Positions 16,492-23,706 of a stretch of 41,540 nucleotides of DNA are shown here, in pieces. The DNA comes from Leifsonia sp. 71-9 (lineage in GTDB: Bacteria; Actinomycetota; Actinomycetes; Actinomycetales; Microbacteriaceae). Each line of letters opens with the position of its first letter. Positions within the stretch are counted from its first letter, which is position 1. The stretch is from contig NZ_MKVJ01000016.1 in NCBI RefSeq assembly GCF_001898805.1, positions 1-41,540 on the forward strand, in the 5' to 3' direction. The notes under the pieces were generated by a model, which had not been told where the DNA came from, did not search any database, and saw only the letters and a program-made list of their open reading frames with translations. The translations under genes and the position numbers were made by a program.

Positions 16492-17673
16492 TCAGAGCGA
16501 CGCGCTCTGCGGAGTCAGCGAGACCCGGTCGACCGCGTACGCGACCGCTCCGAGGGTCGCCGCGCGCGTGCCGAGCTGACCCTGCACGATGTCGGGCATC
16601 AGGTCCTCGCCGACGATGATGGAGCGCTCGACCGCGTGCCGCATCGGGCCGAGGAGGAGCTCGCCAGCGCGGGCCAGCTCACCGCCCACCACGACGCGCT
16701 CCGGATCGAGCAGGTTGCAGAGGTTCGCCGTTGCGACGCCGATGTGCTTGCCGGCGTCCGCGATCGCGCGGATGCAGCGCGCATCCCCCGCCATGGCCTG
16801 CAGCACCACGTCGCCGAGCTTGAGGCTGCCGAGGTGGTCGCGCAGTTCGTCGAGGATGGCCGGGCCGCCGGCGATGGCCTCCAGACAGCCGCGGTTGCCG
16901 CAGCGGCAGAGGGGTCCGTTCTCGCGGATGGTCGTGTGGCCGAACTCCCCGGCGACGCCGTTGTTGCCGCGGAACAGGCCGCCGTTCAGCAGCAGGCCGG
17001 CGCCGATCCCGTCCCCGATGTCCAGCGTGATCGAGTTGCGCTTGCCGCGCCCGGCGCCGAAGCGCGACTCCGCCAGGGCGGTCAGATTGGCGGCGTTGTC
17101 GACGAAGACGGGGCGCTTCACCCGGCGCTCCATGGCCTCGGCGACCACCACGCCGTCCCAGCCCCGCATGATGCCGCTGCGGGCGATGGTCCCGCTCGCG
17201 CGGTCGAGGGGCGCCGGGAGGGCGATGCCGACCGCGAGCACCTCGTCGCGGGTCGCCTCCACCGAGTCGAGCATGTCGCTCAGCAGCATCGACACCTTGT
17301 CGAGCTCGTTATCGGCGCGGTGATCGCGGGCGAGCGGCATGTGGTTCTCGGCGACGACCGTGTGCGCCACGTCGGCCAGCGCCACGCGCAGGTGCCTGGT
17401 GGAGAAATGGACGCCGACGACGAGGCCGAGGGCGTGCGCGAGGGTGACGTGCTGGGCGCGCCGGCCGCTGCGGATGCTCTGCGTCGTGTGCAGCACGCCG
17501 GAGGTCGAGAGCTCCTTCACGATGTTCGACACCGTGGCGGGGGAGAGGCCCGTCGCACCGGCCAGTTCGACCTGCGTCAGGCCGCCGTGCTTCTTGATGG
17601 CGTCGACGATTCGAGCTCGGTTGGCTTCACGAAGTGAAGTCTGCGAGCCCGGAGTCCGTCTCTGGGTTGCCAC
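16492..17673 (-). CDS. ROK-family transcriptional regulator
   Basis: A 393-residue sugar-responsive repressor candidate. Residues 15-75 form a winged helix-turn-helix (ANRARIVDAIKKHGGLTQVELA, then GLSPATVSNIVKELSTSGVL). The rest is a ROK kinase-like domain: GVHFSTRHLRVALADV, ITLDIGDGIGAGLLLNGGLF, the Zn motif CRCGNRGCLE preceded by GEFGHTTI, and VVVGGELARAGELL. It lies directly upstream of the ABC operon on the same strand, so it probably responds to the transported sugar. GTG at 17673 is selected because TATCCT (complement of 17681-17686) ends 7 nt before it; conserved sequence begins just inside. A kinase function is less likely given the DNA-binding domain. Confidence 0.92.
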   Translation of the reverse strand: MATQRRTPGSQTSLREANRARIVDAIKKHGGLTQVELAGATGLSPATVSNIVKELSTSGVLHTTQSIRSGRRAQHVTLAHALGLVVGVHFSTRHLRVALADVAHTVVAENHMPLARDHRADNELDKVSMLLSDMLDSVEATRDEVLAVGIALPAPLDRASGTIARSGIMRGWDGVVVAEAMERRVKRPVFVDNAANLTALAESRFGAGRGKRNSITLDIGDGIGAGLLLNGGLFRGNNGVAGEFGHTTIRENGPLCRCGNRGCLEAIAGGPAILDELRDHLGSLKLGDVVLQAMAGDARCIRAIADAGKHIGVATANLCNLLDPERVVVGGELARAGELLLGPMRHAVERSIIVGEDLMPDIVQGQLGTRAATLGAVAYAVDRVSLTPQSASL

Positions 17674-17680
17674 GACGAGA

Positions 17681-17728
17681 AGGATACATGCAGCGTCGAC
17701 GCTCGGTCCCGTCGAGTGCCGCTCGACG
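17681..17728 (-). promoter_or_regulatory. ROK gene -10 element and 19-bp palindrome
   Basis: TATCCT (complement of 17681-17686) is a leaderless-type -10. Farther upstream CGTCGAG (17710-17716) and CTCGACG (17722-17728) form a perfect palindrome with a 5-bp spacer, placed just beyond where a -35 would lie. It is a candidate autoregulatory operator. It is not the same sequence as the palindrome before the transporter operon. Confidence 0.5.
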
Positions 17729-17802
17729 AATATGGCCCAAGGGTTATGGCTTTGTGAGGTTCGGCACTGCCGCGCGCTCCGAGGGCTTGGCAGGATAGAG
17801 GC

Positions 17803-18189
17803 ATGGCCGATCTGTACGTGCACCCCGACCGCCTGGAGATCCATCTCACGCGGGCCGAGAAGGTGCTCGCGCTCAAACGCGACGACCTGGTCATCCCGCG
17901 CGACAGCATCCGCTCGGTCGCCATCACGGAGGACCCGTGGATCTGGATCCGCGGCATCCGTGCCCCCGGAGCCGCCGTGCCGCTCACGCTCTCGGTCGGC
18001 ACCTGGAAGTTCCACGGCGGGCAGGACTTCCTGCTCATCAAGGGCAAGCAGCGCGCCGCGGTCGTGATCGACCTCGACGGCGAGGACTACTCGCGCGTGA
18101 TCGTCTCGACGCCGCACGCCGCGAAGCTGGTCGAGGCGCTCCGCGTCGACATCGGCGACATCCCCGCCGAGGGCGAGATCATCGAGTAG
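17803..18189 (+). CDS. Hypothetical cytosolic protein (128 residues)
   Basis: I cannot assign a family with certainty. The product MADLYVHPDRLEIHLTRAEK is soluble, beta-rich and acidic at its C terminus (DIPAEGEIIE); it has no signal or membrane segment. A central run of Trp/Ile residues (TEDPWIWIRGIRAPG, then GTWKFHGGQDFLLIKGKQRA) recalls small PH-like beta-barrel proteins that are common in actinobacteria, but that is only a resemblance. ATG at 17803 has a weak GAGG directly before it. It is divergent from the ROK gene (129 bp between starts) and convergent with a DUF1304 gene. Confidence 0.8.
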   Translation: MADLYVHPDRLEIHLTRAEKVLALKRDDLVIPRDSIRSVAITEDPWIWIRGIRAPGAAVPLTLSVGTWKFHGGQDFLLIKGKQRAAVVIDLDGEDYSRVIVSTPHAAKLVEALRVDIGDIPAEGEIIE

Positions 18190-18224
18190 CGCCGGTCATC
18201 GGGTAGCGCCGGTCATCGGTAGCG
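18187..18224. repeat. Short tandem duplication at a gene end
   Basis: TAGCGCCGGTCATCGG occurs at 18187-18202 and 18204-18219, a 17-bp period, followed by a partial third TAGCG. The first copy supplies the TAG stop of the preceding gene. It looks like a slippage duplication. Confidence 0.7.
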
Positions 18225-18230
18225 TCCGAC

Positions 18231-18245
18231 CCGGGCCTCACCCGG
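18231..18245. terminator. Small convergent-junction hairpin
   Basis: CCGGG (18231-18235) and CCCGG (18241-18245) pair around a 5-nt loop that contains the stop codon of the minus-strand DUF1304 gene. The stem is short and lacks a T-run, so the call is tentative. Confidence 0.3.
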
Positions 18246-18627
18246 CCTGGGCGGCGGTGAAGAGCACCAGCCCGATGAGCGGCGGGAGGCCCTGCACCAG
18301 CGCCGCCACCGGCTTGCGACCTCCCACTGTCAGCTGCACCACGGCCGCGAGCACCATGCAGGTGCAGGTGAAGAACACCAGCCCGAACCCGACGTGCCGC
18401 AGGGTCGTCCAGTACAGGACCAGCCCCACCACCGCGCCGCCGGCGAGGAACAGGTTGTGGAATCCCTGCGTGTAGGCGAGCGATCGGGTGACGTCGGCAT
18501 CCCGCTGCGAAGCCACTCCATACCGCCGCCAGACGGACGGCGACGACCAGGCGATCGTCTGCGACGCGAACACGGCGAGGTGCACCACCGCGGCGAGGGA
18601 GACGAAGACGGACGCGACGATGGCCAT
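18238..18627 (-). CDS. DUF1304 membrane protein, first copy
   Basis: A 129-residue integral membrane protein with four hydrophobic segments (about residues 2-22, 53-73, 77-98 and 108-126). The conserved DUF1304 core is visible: HLAVFASQTIAW, a WRRYGV stretch, LAYTQGFHNLFLAGGAVVGL and PLIGLVL at the end. The family is known from many bacteria but has no established activity. ATG at 18627 has TATCCT (complement of 18634-18639) 6 nt upstream and no ribosome site, as in leaderless genes. It is divergent from the FAD monooxygenase, with only 24 bp between the two start codons, and a paralogue lies on the other side of that gene. Confidence 0.88.
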   Translation of the reverse strand: MAIVASVFVSLAAVVHLAVFASQTIAWSSPSVWRRYGVASQRDADVTRSLAYTQGFHNLFLAGGAVVGLVLYWTTLRHVGFGLVFFTCTCMVLAAVVQLTVGGRKPVAALVQGLPPLIGLVLFTAAQAG

Positions 18628-18633
18628 GGCGGG

Positions 18634-18643
18634 AGGATACGCT
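18634..18643. promoter_or_regulatory. Overlapping divergent -10 boxes
   Basis: Within ten bases, TATCCT for the minus strand (complement of 18634-18639) and TACGCT for the plus strand (18638-18643) share two base pairs. They end 6 nt before the DUF1304 ATG and 8 nt before the monooxygenase ATG. Two polymerases could not occupy both at once, so the two promoters should compete. Confidence 0.5.
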
Positions 18644-18651
18644 GCGGAAGC

Positions 18652-19872
18652 ATGGATGTGCTTCAGGCGGACTGCGTGATCTCGGGAGGCGGCCCCGCGG
18701 GTGTCATGCTCGGCCTCCTCCTCGCCCGCAACGGGCTCGATGTCGTCGTGCTGGAGAAGCACGCGGACTTCTTCCGCGACTTCCGCGGCGACACGATCCA
18801 CCCGTCCACCATCGGCGTGCTCGGCGAGCTGGGGCTGCGCGAGCGGTTCCTCGGCCTGCCGCACACCAGCGTGCGCACACTGGACGCGGTGGTCAGCGGC
18901 ACCCGGCTGCATCCGGTCGACTTCGCTCGCCTCGGTCCGCCGGACGACTTCCTCGTGCTGGCGCCGCAGTGGGACTTCCTGTCCTTCCTGGCGGGCGAGG
19001 GCGCGCGGTACCCGGGCTTCCGGCTGCTGATGGAGACGACCGCGACGGGCCTGACGTGGGCGGACGGGGCGGTCACCGGTCTCACCGCCCGCGGCCCGGA
19101 CGGCGACCTCGAGATCGCGGCCACGCTGACCGTCGCCGCCGACGGCCGGGACTCGGCGCTGAGGGAGGCCGCCGCCCTGCGACCCCGTCGGTTCGGGGTG
19201 CCGATCGACGTGCTCTGGTTCCGGGTGCCGAAGCCGGCCGAGGCGCCGCCGAGCACCCTCGCCTACCTGCGGCACGGCTCGATGGTCATCACGATCGACC
19301 GCGGCGACTACTACCAGACCGGTCTCGTCATCGCCAAGGGCGGCATCGACCAGCTGAAGGCCGACGGGCTGCCCGCGTTCCGGCAGGCGGTGGCGGCCGC
19401 CGCGCCGTTCCTCGCCGAGCCGCTCGCGACGATCGACGACTGGGAGCAGGTCAAGCTCCTGAGCGTGCAGATCGACCGCCTCGACCGCTGGTACCGCCGC
19501 GGGTTCCTCGCGATCGGCGATGCGGCGCACGCCATGTCACCGGCGTTCGGCGTCGGCGTGAACTACGCGGTGCAGGATGCCGTGGCAGCCGCGAACGCGC
19601 TCGTCGGCCCGCTGCGCACCGGCCAGGTCGACCTGCGGGTGCTCGACGGCATCCAGCGGCGCCGGCTGCCCCCGGTGGCGGCGATGCAGCGCATCCAGCT
19701 CGCCGCGCATCGAGGGATCGCGCGGCCCGGCGGTCCCGAGGGGCTGCCGGACCCGCTGCCCCCGGCGGTCAGGACGGCGCTCGCCGCAGCGACGCCGCTG
19801 CTGCAGCGGGCGACGGCGCGGCTCATCGGCCGCGGGCTGCGGCCCGAGTCGGTGGCGCCGGAGCTGCGCTGA
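18652..19872 (+). CDS. FAD-dependent monooxygenase (group A flavoprotein)
   Basis: A 406-residue aromatic-ring-hydroxylase-like oxidoreductase. It opens with the dinucleotide motif CVISGGGPAGVMLGLLLARNG, continues with VLEKHADFFRDFRGDTIHPST, the mid-protein TVAADGRDSALREAA, and the second FAD motif FLAIGDAAHAMSPAFGVGVNYAVQDA. This is the PheA/TfdB/UbiH type that uses NAD(P)H and O2. The substrate is not deducible; no dedicated catabolic genes are adjacent. The last 60 residues (IARPGGPEGLPDPLPPAV onward) are less conserved. ATG 18652 has a TACGCT box 8 nt upstream. It sits between two DUF1304 genes that both point toward or away from it, an arrangement discussed in the findings. Confidence 0.9.
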   Translation: MDVLQADCVISGGGPAGVMLGLLLARNGLDVVVLEKHADFFRDFRGDTIHPSTIGVLGELGLRERFLGLPHTSVRTLDAVVSGTRLHPVDFARLGPPDDFLVLAPQWDFLSFLAGEGARYPGFRLLMETTATGLTWADGAVTGLTARGPDGDLEIAATLTVAADGRDSALREAAALRPRRFGVPIDVLWFRVPKPAEAPPSTLAYLRHGSMVITIDRGDYYQTGLVIAKGGIDQLKADGLPAFRQAVAAAAPFLAEPLATIDDWEQVKLLSVQIDRLDRWYRRGFLAIGDAAHAMSPAFGVGVNYAVQDAVAAANALVGPLRTGQVDLRVLDGIQRRRLPPVAAMQRIQLAAHRGIARPGGPEGLPDPLPPAVRTALAAATPLLQRATARLIGRGLRPESVAPELR

Positions 19873-19915
19873 CGTGCTGACGCAGGCGTGCGCTGACGCC
19901 GCCGCGTGCGCTGAC
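19865..19915. repeat. Three short direct repeats at a convergent gene junction
   Basis: TGCGCTGAC occurs at 19865-19873, 19889-19897 and 19907-19915, starting in the last codons of the monooxygenase and running up to the stop of the second DUF1304 gene. The sequence around them is a degenerate expansion of the same motif, probably slippage. Confidence 0.5.
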
Positions 19916-19923
19916 CCCGCCGC

Positions 19924-20304
19924 TCAGGAGAGCAGCATGAGGATGAAGCCGATGAGCGGGAGCGTGCCCTGGGTGATGGCCGGGCGCCAGTAGCCCTTGC
20001 CCGTCGTGACCAGCACGACCGAGGCGGCGAACATGCAGCCCATCGTGAACAGGATGAGCGCCAGCCCGGCCGGGTGCAGTCCGACGCCGTACAGGATGAG
20101 CCCCACCACCGCGCCGATCGCGAGGAACAGGTTGTAGAAGCCCTGGTTGTACGCCATCGGCTTCGTGGTGTCGGCGGCCTGCTGGTCGGCGACCCCGAAC
20201 CGCTTCCACACGGTGGGGCGGGCCCAGGCGACGCTCTCCATGAAGAAGATCGCGACGTGCAGGGCGGCGGCGAGCGTGACCACGACGGTGGCGAGGACGA
20301 TCAT
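19924..20304 (-). CDS. DUF1304 membrane protein, second copy
   Basis: A 126-residue paralogue of the DUF1304 protein at 18238-18627. By eye the two align end to end: HVAIFFMESVAW, WKRFGVADQQAADTT, MAYNQGFYNLFLAIGAVVGL and TQGTLPLIGFIL. Four transmembrane segments are expected in the same places. ATG at 20304 is chosen over one at 20316 because the latter lies inside a TATGCT -10 element (complement of 20312-20317), which ends 7 nt before the chosen start. It converges on the FAD monooxygenase, 51 nt away. Function is unknown. Confidence 0.88.
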   Translation of the reverse strand: MIVLATVVVTLAAALHVAIFFMESVAWARPTVWKRFGVADQQAADTTKPMAYNQGFYNLFLAIGAVVGLILYGVGLHPAGLALILFTMGCMFAASVVLVTTGKGYWRPAITQGTLPLIGFILMLLS

Positions 20305-20341
20305 GCCGCCCAGCATACGGGGAGGGCCGCGTGGGCCGGGC

Positions 20342-21364
20342 TCAGGCGCGCACGTCCACGACCGTGCGACCGCGCAGGCGGCCTTCGAGGATGTCGTCCG
20401 CGGCGGGGATCGCGTCGGCGAGCGGGATGACGCCGGTCATCGCGGCGAGCTTCTCCTCGTCCAGGTCGAGGGCGAGGCGGCGCCAGGCCGTCTCGCGCAG
20501 TGCGGCCGGAGCCTCCACCGAGTTGATCCCGACCAGGGTCACGCCGCGCAGGATGAACGGGAGCACGGTGCCGGGAAGGTCAGGGCCCTGCGCCAGCCCG
20601 CACGCCGTCACCGTTCCGCCGTACCGGGTCTGGGCCAGGGCGTTGACGAGGGTGTGGCTGCCCACCGCATCCACGACGCCGGCCCAGCGCTGGCTCTGCA
20701 GCGGCCGTCCCGGGTCGCCGAGCTCGGCGCGGTCGATGATCGCGGACGCGCCGAGGTCGGTCAGGTAGCCCGCGAGCTCCTCCGGCCGGCCGGTGGACGC
20801 GGTCACGGGATAACCGAGCCCCGCCAGCACCGCGACCGCCACCGAGCCGACGCCGCCGGCCGCCCCCGTGACGAGGACGCTGCTCCCGCTCTCGCGGACC
20901 TCGTCCGGGTCCACGCCGTTTCGTTCGAGCGCCAGCACCGAGAGCATCGCGGTGAAACCGGCGGTGCCGATCGCCGCGGCCTGCGCCGAGGCGATCGCGT
21001 CCGGGATGCGCACGAGGGCGTCTCCGCGCACCCGCGCCCGCTCGGCGAGGCCGCCGTGGTGCGATTCGCCGATCCCGTCGCCGTTGAGCACGACCCGGTC
21101 GCCGGGGGACCAGCGCGGATCGTCGCTCGCCTCGACCGTCCCGACCAGGTCGATGCCGGGGATGAGCGGGGAGGTCCGAGCCACGCCGGGCCTGCCCGCG
21201 ATCGCGAGGCCGTCCTTGTAGTTGAGGTCGGAGTACTCGACGGCGACGGTCACATCGCCCGGCATCAGGAACGCGTCGGTCACCCGCCGCACCTCCGCCG
21301 TGTGGGCGGTGATCTTGCCGCCCTCGATCTCCTGCTCGATCACGATCGCCCGGAAGTCGCTCAT
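20342..21364 (-). CDS. NADPH-dependent oxidoreductase, AcuI/YhdH family
   Basis: Zinc-free medium-chain dehydrogenase/reductase, 340 residues. Hallmarks are VAVEYSDLNYKDGLAIAGRPGVAR near residue 41, PLIPGIDLVGTV, the AcuI/YhdH-specific GTAGFTAMLSVLALERNG, the cofactor site VLVTGAAGGVGSVAVAVLAGLGYPV and LPFILRGVTLVGINSVEAPAALR. Characterised relatives reduce acryloyl-CoA to propionyl-CoA or act on quinones. Propionyl-CoA metabolism (prp genes) is about 7 kb away, which makes the acryloyl-CoA role attractive but unproven. ATG 21364 has TAGGCT (complement of 21371-21376) exactly 6 nt upstream. Confidence 0.9.
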   Translation of the reverse strand: MSDFRAIVIEQEIEGGKITAHTAEVRRVTDAFLMPGDVTVAVEYSDLNYKDGLAIAGRPGVARTSPLIPGIDLVGTVEASDDPRWSPGDRVVLNGDGIGESHHGGLAERARVRGDALVRIPDAIASAQAAAIGTAGFTAMLSVLALERNGVDPDEVRESGSSVLVTGAAGGVGSVAVAVLAGLGYPVTASTGRPEELAGYLTDLGASAIIDRAELGDPGRPLQSQRWAGVVDAVGSHTLVNALAQTRYGGTVTACGLAQGPDLPGTVLPFILRGVTLVGINSVEAPAALRETAWRRLALDLDEEKLAAMTGVIPLADAIPAADDILEGRLRGRTVVDVRA

Positions 21365-21418
21365 GGCTGCAGCCTACGCGGGGCGTGTCGGCGGTCGTCC
21401 CGGTGCCGCCCGGCCGCG

Positions 21419-22195
21419 TCAGTTGAGGACACGGGTGCCTTCCGGGAGGGCGCCGCCGGCGTAGATCGCCTGGGCCGCGTCCTGCAGCGCGGTGAGTGCC
21501 ACCCGCTGCGTCCACGGGCCGTAGGAGACGCGGGCGACGCCGAGCTCCTGCAGCCGGGCGGGTGCGAGCGACCCAGGGACCGCGATCACGCTGAGGGTGC
21601 GCTCGCCGAGACCGGCGACCAGGGCGGACACGGTGGGCTCGTCGAGCAGGCCCGGCACGAAGACGCTCGTCGCCCCGACGTCGAGGAAGGCGCGCCCGCG
21701 GCGGATCGCCTCCTCGGTCTTCGCCTCCACGGTGGGCAGGCCGTCGCGGATGAACGCGTCGGTGCGGGCGTTCAGCGCGAACGGCACGCCTTCGGCCTCC
21801 GCGGCCTGGACAGCGTCGCGGGCGACGGCGACCGCCTCGTCGAACGGCCGCATCCGGTCCTCCAGGTTGGCGCCGACGACGCCGACGCCGATCGCCCGGC
21901 GGATCGTCTCGCCTGCACTGTCGTAGCCGCCCTCGAGGTCGGCGCTCACGGGAAGGTCGGTCGCGGCGACGATCCGGCCGACCATGTCGAGCATCAGGTC
22001 GAGCGGGATGTTCTCGCCGTCCTCGTAGCCGAGGGTCGCGGCGATGGAGTGGCTGGCGGTCGCGAGCGCCCTGGTCTCGGGCAGGGCGGCGATCGTGGTC
22101 GCGGTGACCGCGTCCCAGACGTTGACGACCTGCAGGAGCTCGGGGGCGTGGTGGAGGCGGCGCAGCTCGGTGCCGCGTTCGGTGATGGTGGCCAT
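21419..22195 (-). CDS. Isocitrate lyase / PEP mutase superfamily protein
   Basis: A 258-residue phosphoenolpyruvate mutase/isocitrate lyase-fold enzyme. Visible landmarks are LLQVVNVWDAVTATTIAALP, LATASHSIAATLGYEDGE, the metal-site region LPVSADLEGGYD, VVGANLEDRM and FALNARTDAFIRDG. It lacks the KRCGH active-site loop that marks methylisocitrate lyase (present in prpB at 30056), so it is not a second PrpB; relatives include oxaloacetate-decarboxylase-like and carboxyvinyl-phosphonate-like enzymes. Substrate unknown. The ATG at 22195 has TATGGT (complement of 22202-22207) 6 nt upstream. It is divergent from the LssY_C gene with 45 bp between starts. Confidence 0.88.
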   Translation of the reverse strand: MATITERGTELRRLHHAPELLQVVNVWDAVTATTIAALPETRALATASHSIAATLGYEDGENIPLDLMLDMVGRIVAATDLPVSADLEGGYDSAGETIRRAIGVGVVGANLEDRMRPFDEAVAVARDAVQAAEAEGVPFALNARTDAFIRDGLPTVEAKTEEAIRRGRAFLDVGATSVFVPGLLDEPTVSALVAGLGERTLSVIAVPGSLAPARLQELGVARVSYGPWTQRVALTALQDAAQAIYAGGALPEGTRVLN

Positions 22196-22201
22196 GCCGC
22201 C

Positions 22202-22234
22202 ACCATACGACCGTGTGAGCGCGACCTCTAGGAT
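22202..22234. promoter_or_regulatory. Paired divergent leaderless -10 boxes
   Basis: TATGGT (complement of 22202-22207) serves the PEP-mutase-family gene and TAGGAT (22229-22234) the LssY_C gene. Each ends exactly 6 nt before its ATG and neither gene has a ribosome site. Confidence 0.55.
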
Positions 22235-22240
22235 GGCCCC

Positions 22241-23686
22241 ATGACCCAGCCGGTGGCGCCCAGCGAGGCGCCCCACGACGCCCCGGGGGAGGGGCGCAAG
22301 ACCCGGTCGGCGACCGCCCGCCGTCTGTCGGTCAACGCGGTCGTCGACTACGCGTTCTTCCTCTTCGGCGGCGCGTCCGCGGTCTGGCTCGCCTGGCTGG
22401 TGCTCACCGAGAGCTTCGGCTGGGGCTGGTTCCTCGTCCTGTTCTTCGTGCTGTTCTGGCTCGTGCTCGCGTATCTGGTGCTTCCCCGCCTGCACCGCAT
22501 CCTGACCCAGATCTACGTCCCCGACTACTTCATCGGACGCGCGCGCACCAGCGACGGCCTGCTCGGCGACCCGGTGAACCTCGCCCTGCTCGGGTCGGAG
22601 GAGCAGCTCGACGACGCCATGCGCGCCGCGGGCTGGACGCGGGCCGACGACGTCACCCTCGCCTCCAGCCGCCGCATCGTCACGTCGACCCTGTTACGGC
22701 GCAGCTACGACGAGGCGCCCGTCAGCCCGCTGTTCCTGTTCGGCCACCAGCAGGACGTCGCGTATCAGCAGGAGGTCAAGGGCAACCCCGCCAAGCGTCA
22801 CCACGTGCGGTTCTGGAAGTGCCCCGACGGCTGGTTGCTCCCCGGCGGCCACCAGGTCGACTGGCTCGCCGCCGGCACCTTCGACAAGTCGGTCGGCTTC
22901 TCGCTCTTCACCCTGCAGATCACCCACAAGATCGACGCCAACACCGACATCGAGCGCGACCACATCGTCAACACCCTCGTTTCCGCCGACGTCGGGGTGG
23001 AGGTGCAGGTCATCCGTGACTTCTCGAGCGGCTACCACTCCCGCAACGGCGGCGGGGACAGCATCGAGACCGACGGCGACCTCCCCGTCGTCGATCTGGC
23101 GCGCGTGCCCGTCGACGCCGAGGCGGAGCGTGTCGTGCAGCAGGCCGAGGCCCGTCGCGTCGCGCTCGCCGAGCGTCGTCCCGTGCCGATCGCGCTCGGG
23201 TTCCTGCTCATGCTGCTGCGCGTGGGCGCCGGTGCGCTGTTCATCGCGCTCACGATCCTGAGCTGGCGCGCCTGGGTGGGGTCGCTCTACGCCTCCGGCG
23301 ATCTGGTCGGCGTCGACCGCCATCAGGCCGACGTCGTCTTCGGGGTGCTCCTCGGCATCTTCGGCGCCGGGCTGGTGTTCTACTTCCTGCTCGGGCTGCT
23401 CGTATTCTTCGGCAGCAACTGGGCCCGCATCGCCTCCATGTCGTTCAGCTCGATGCTGATCGTGTTCGCCGCCGTCGACTTCTTCAACGGCGGACCGCAG
23501 ATCTCGCTGCGCAACAACCTCTTCGGCCTGCCGCTCGACATCCTGGTCGTGCTGGCGCTCTCCTCCCAGCGCGCTCGCCAGTGGGCGCGGCGCCCGCGTG
23601 CCTCCCGCCGTGTCGGGAGCGCCACCGCCGCCGCGCAGGCGCTCGCCGCGGCCCGGGCGCCCGCGGACGACACGACGACCGCGTAG
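22241..23686 (+). CDS. Membrane protein with LssY_C domain
   Basis: A 481-residue membrane protein. Two transmembrane segments lie at about residues 33-55 and 58-84. They are followed by a soluble LssY C-terminal-type domain (about 105-290): LLGSEEQLDDAMRAAGW, SPLFLFGHQQDVAYQQ, KRHHVRFWK, AGTFDKSVGFS and HKIDANTDIERDHIV. Three or four further membrane segments occupy about 320-440, and the tail is basic and Ala-rich. The LssY_C domain is also found fused to PAP2 phosphatase and DedA proteins in other bacteria, and its role is unclear. Start as given by the leaderless TAGGAT 6 nt upstream. It converges on the antiporter gene, 20 nt apart. Confidence 0.85.
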   Translation: MTQPVAPSEAPHDAPGEGRKTRSATARRLSVNAVVDYAFFLFGGASAVWLAWLVLTESFGWGWFLVLFFVLFWLVLAYLVLPRLHRILTQIYVPDYFIGRARTSDGLLGDPVNLALLGSEEQLDDAMRAAGWTRADDVTLASSRRIVTSTLLRRSYDEAPVSPLFLFGHQQDVAYQQEVKGNPAKRHHVRFWKCPDGWLLPGGHQVDWLAAGTFDKSVGFSLFTLQITHKIDANTDIERDHIVNTLVSADVGVEVQVIRDFSSGYHSRNGGGDSIETDGDLPVVDLARVPVDAEAERVVQQAEARRVALAERRPVPIALGFLLMLLRVGAGALFIALTILSWRAWVGSLYASGDLVGVDRHQADVVFGVLLGIFGAGLVFYFLLGLLVFFGSNWARIASMSFSSMLIVFAAVDFFNGGPQISLRNNLFGLPLDILVVLALSSQRARQWARRPRASRRVGSATAAAQALAAARAPADDTTTA

Positions 23687-23706
23687 CGCGTCAATGCTGT
23701 CCCGCC

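Noticed and set aside
21419-22195. Second methylisocitrate lyase
   Set aside because: It lacks the KRCGH active-site loop that is present in the prpB product.
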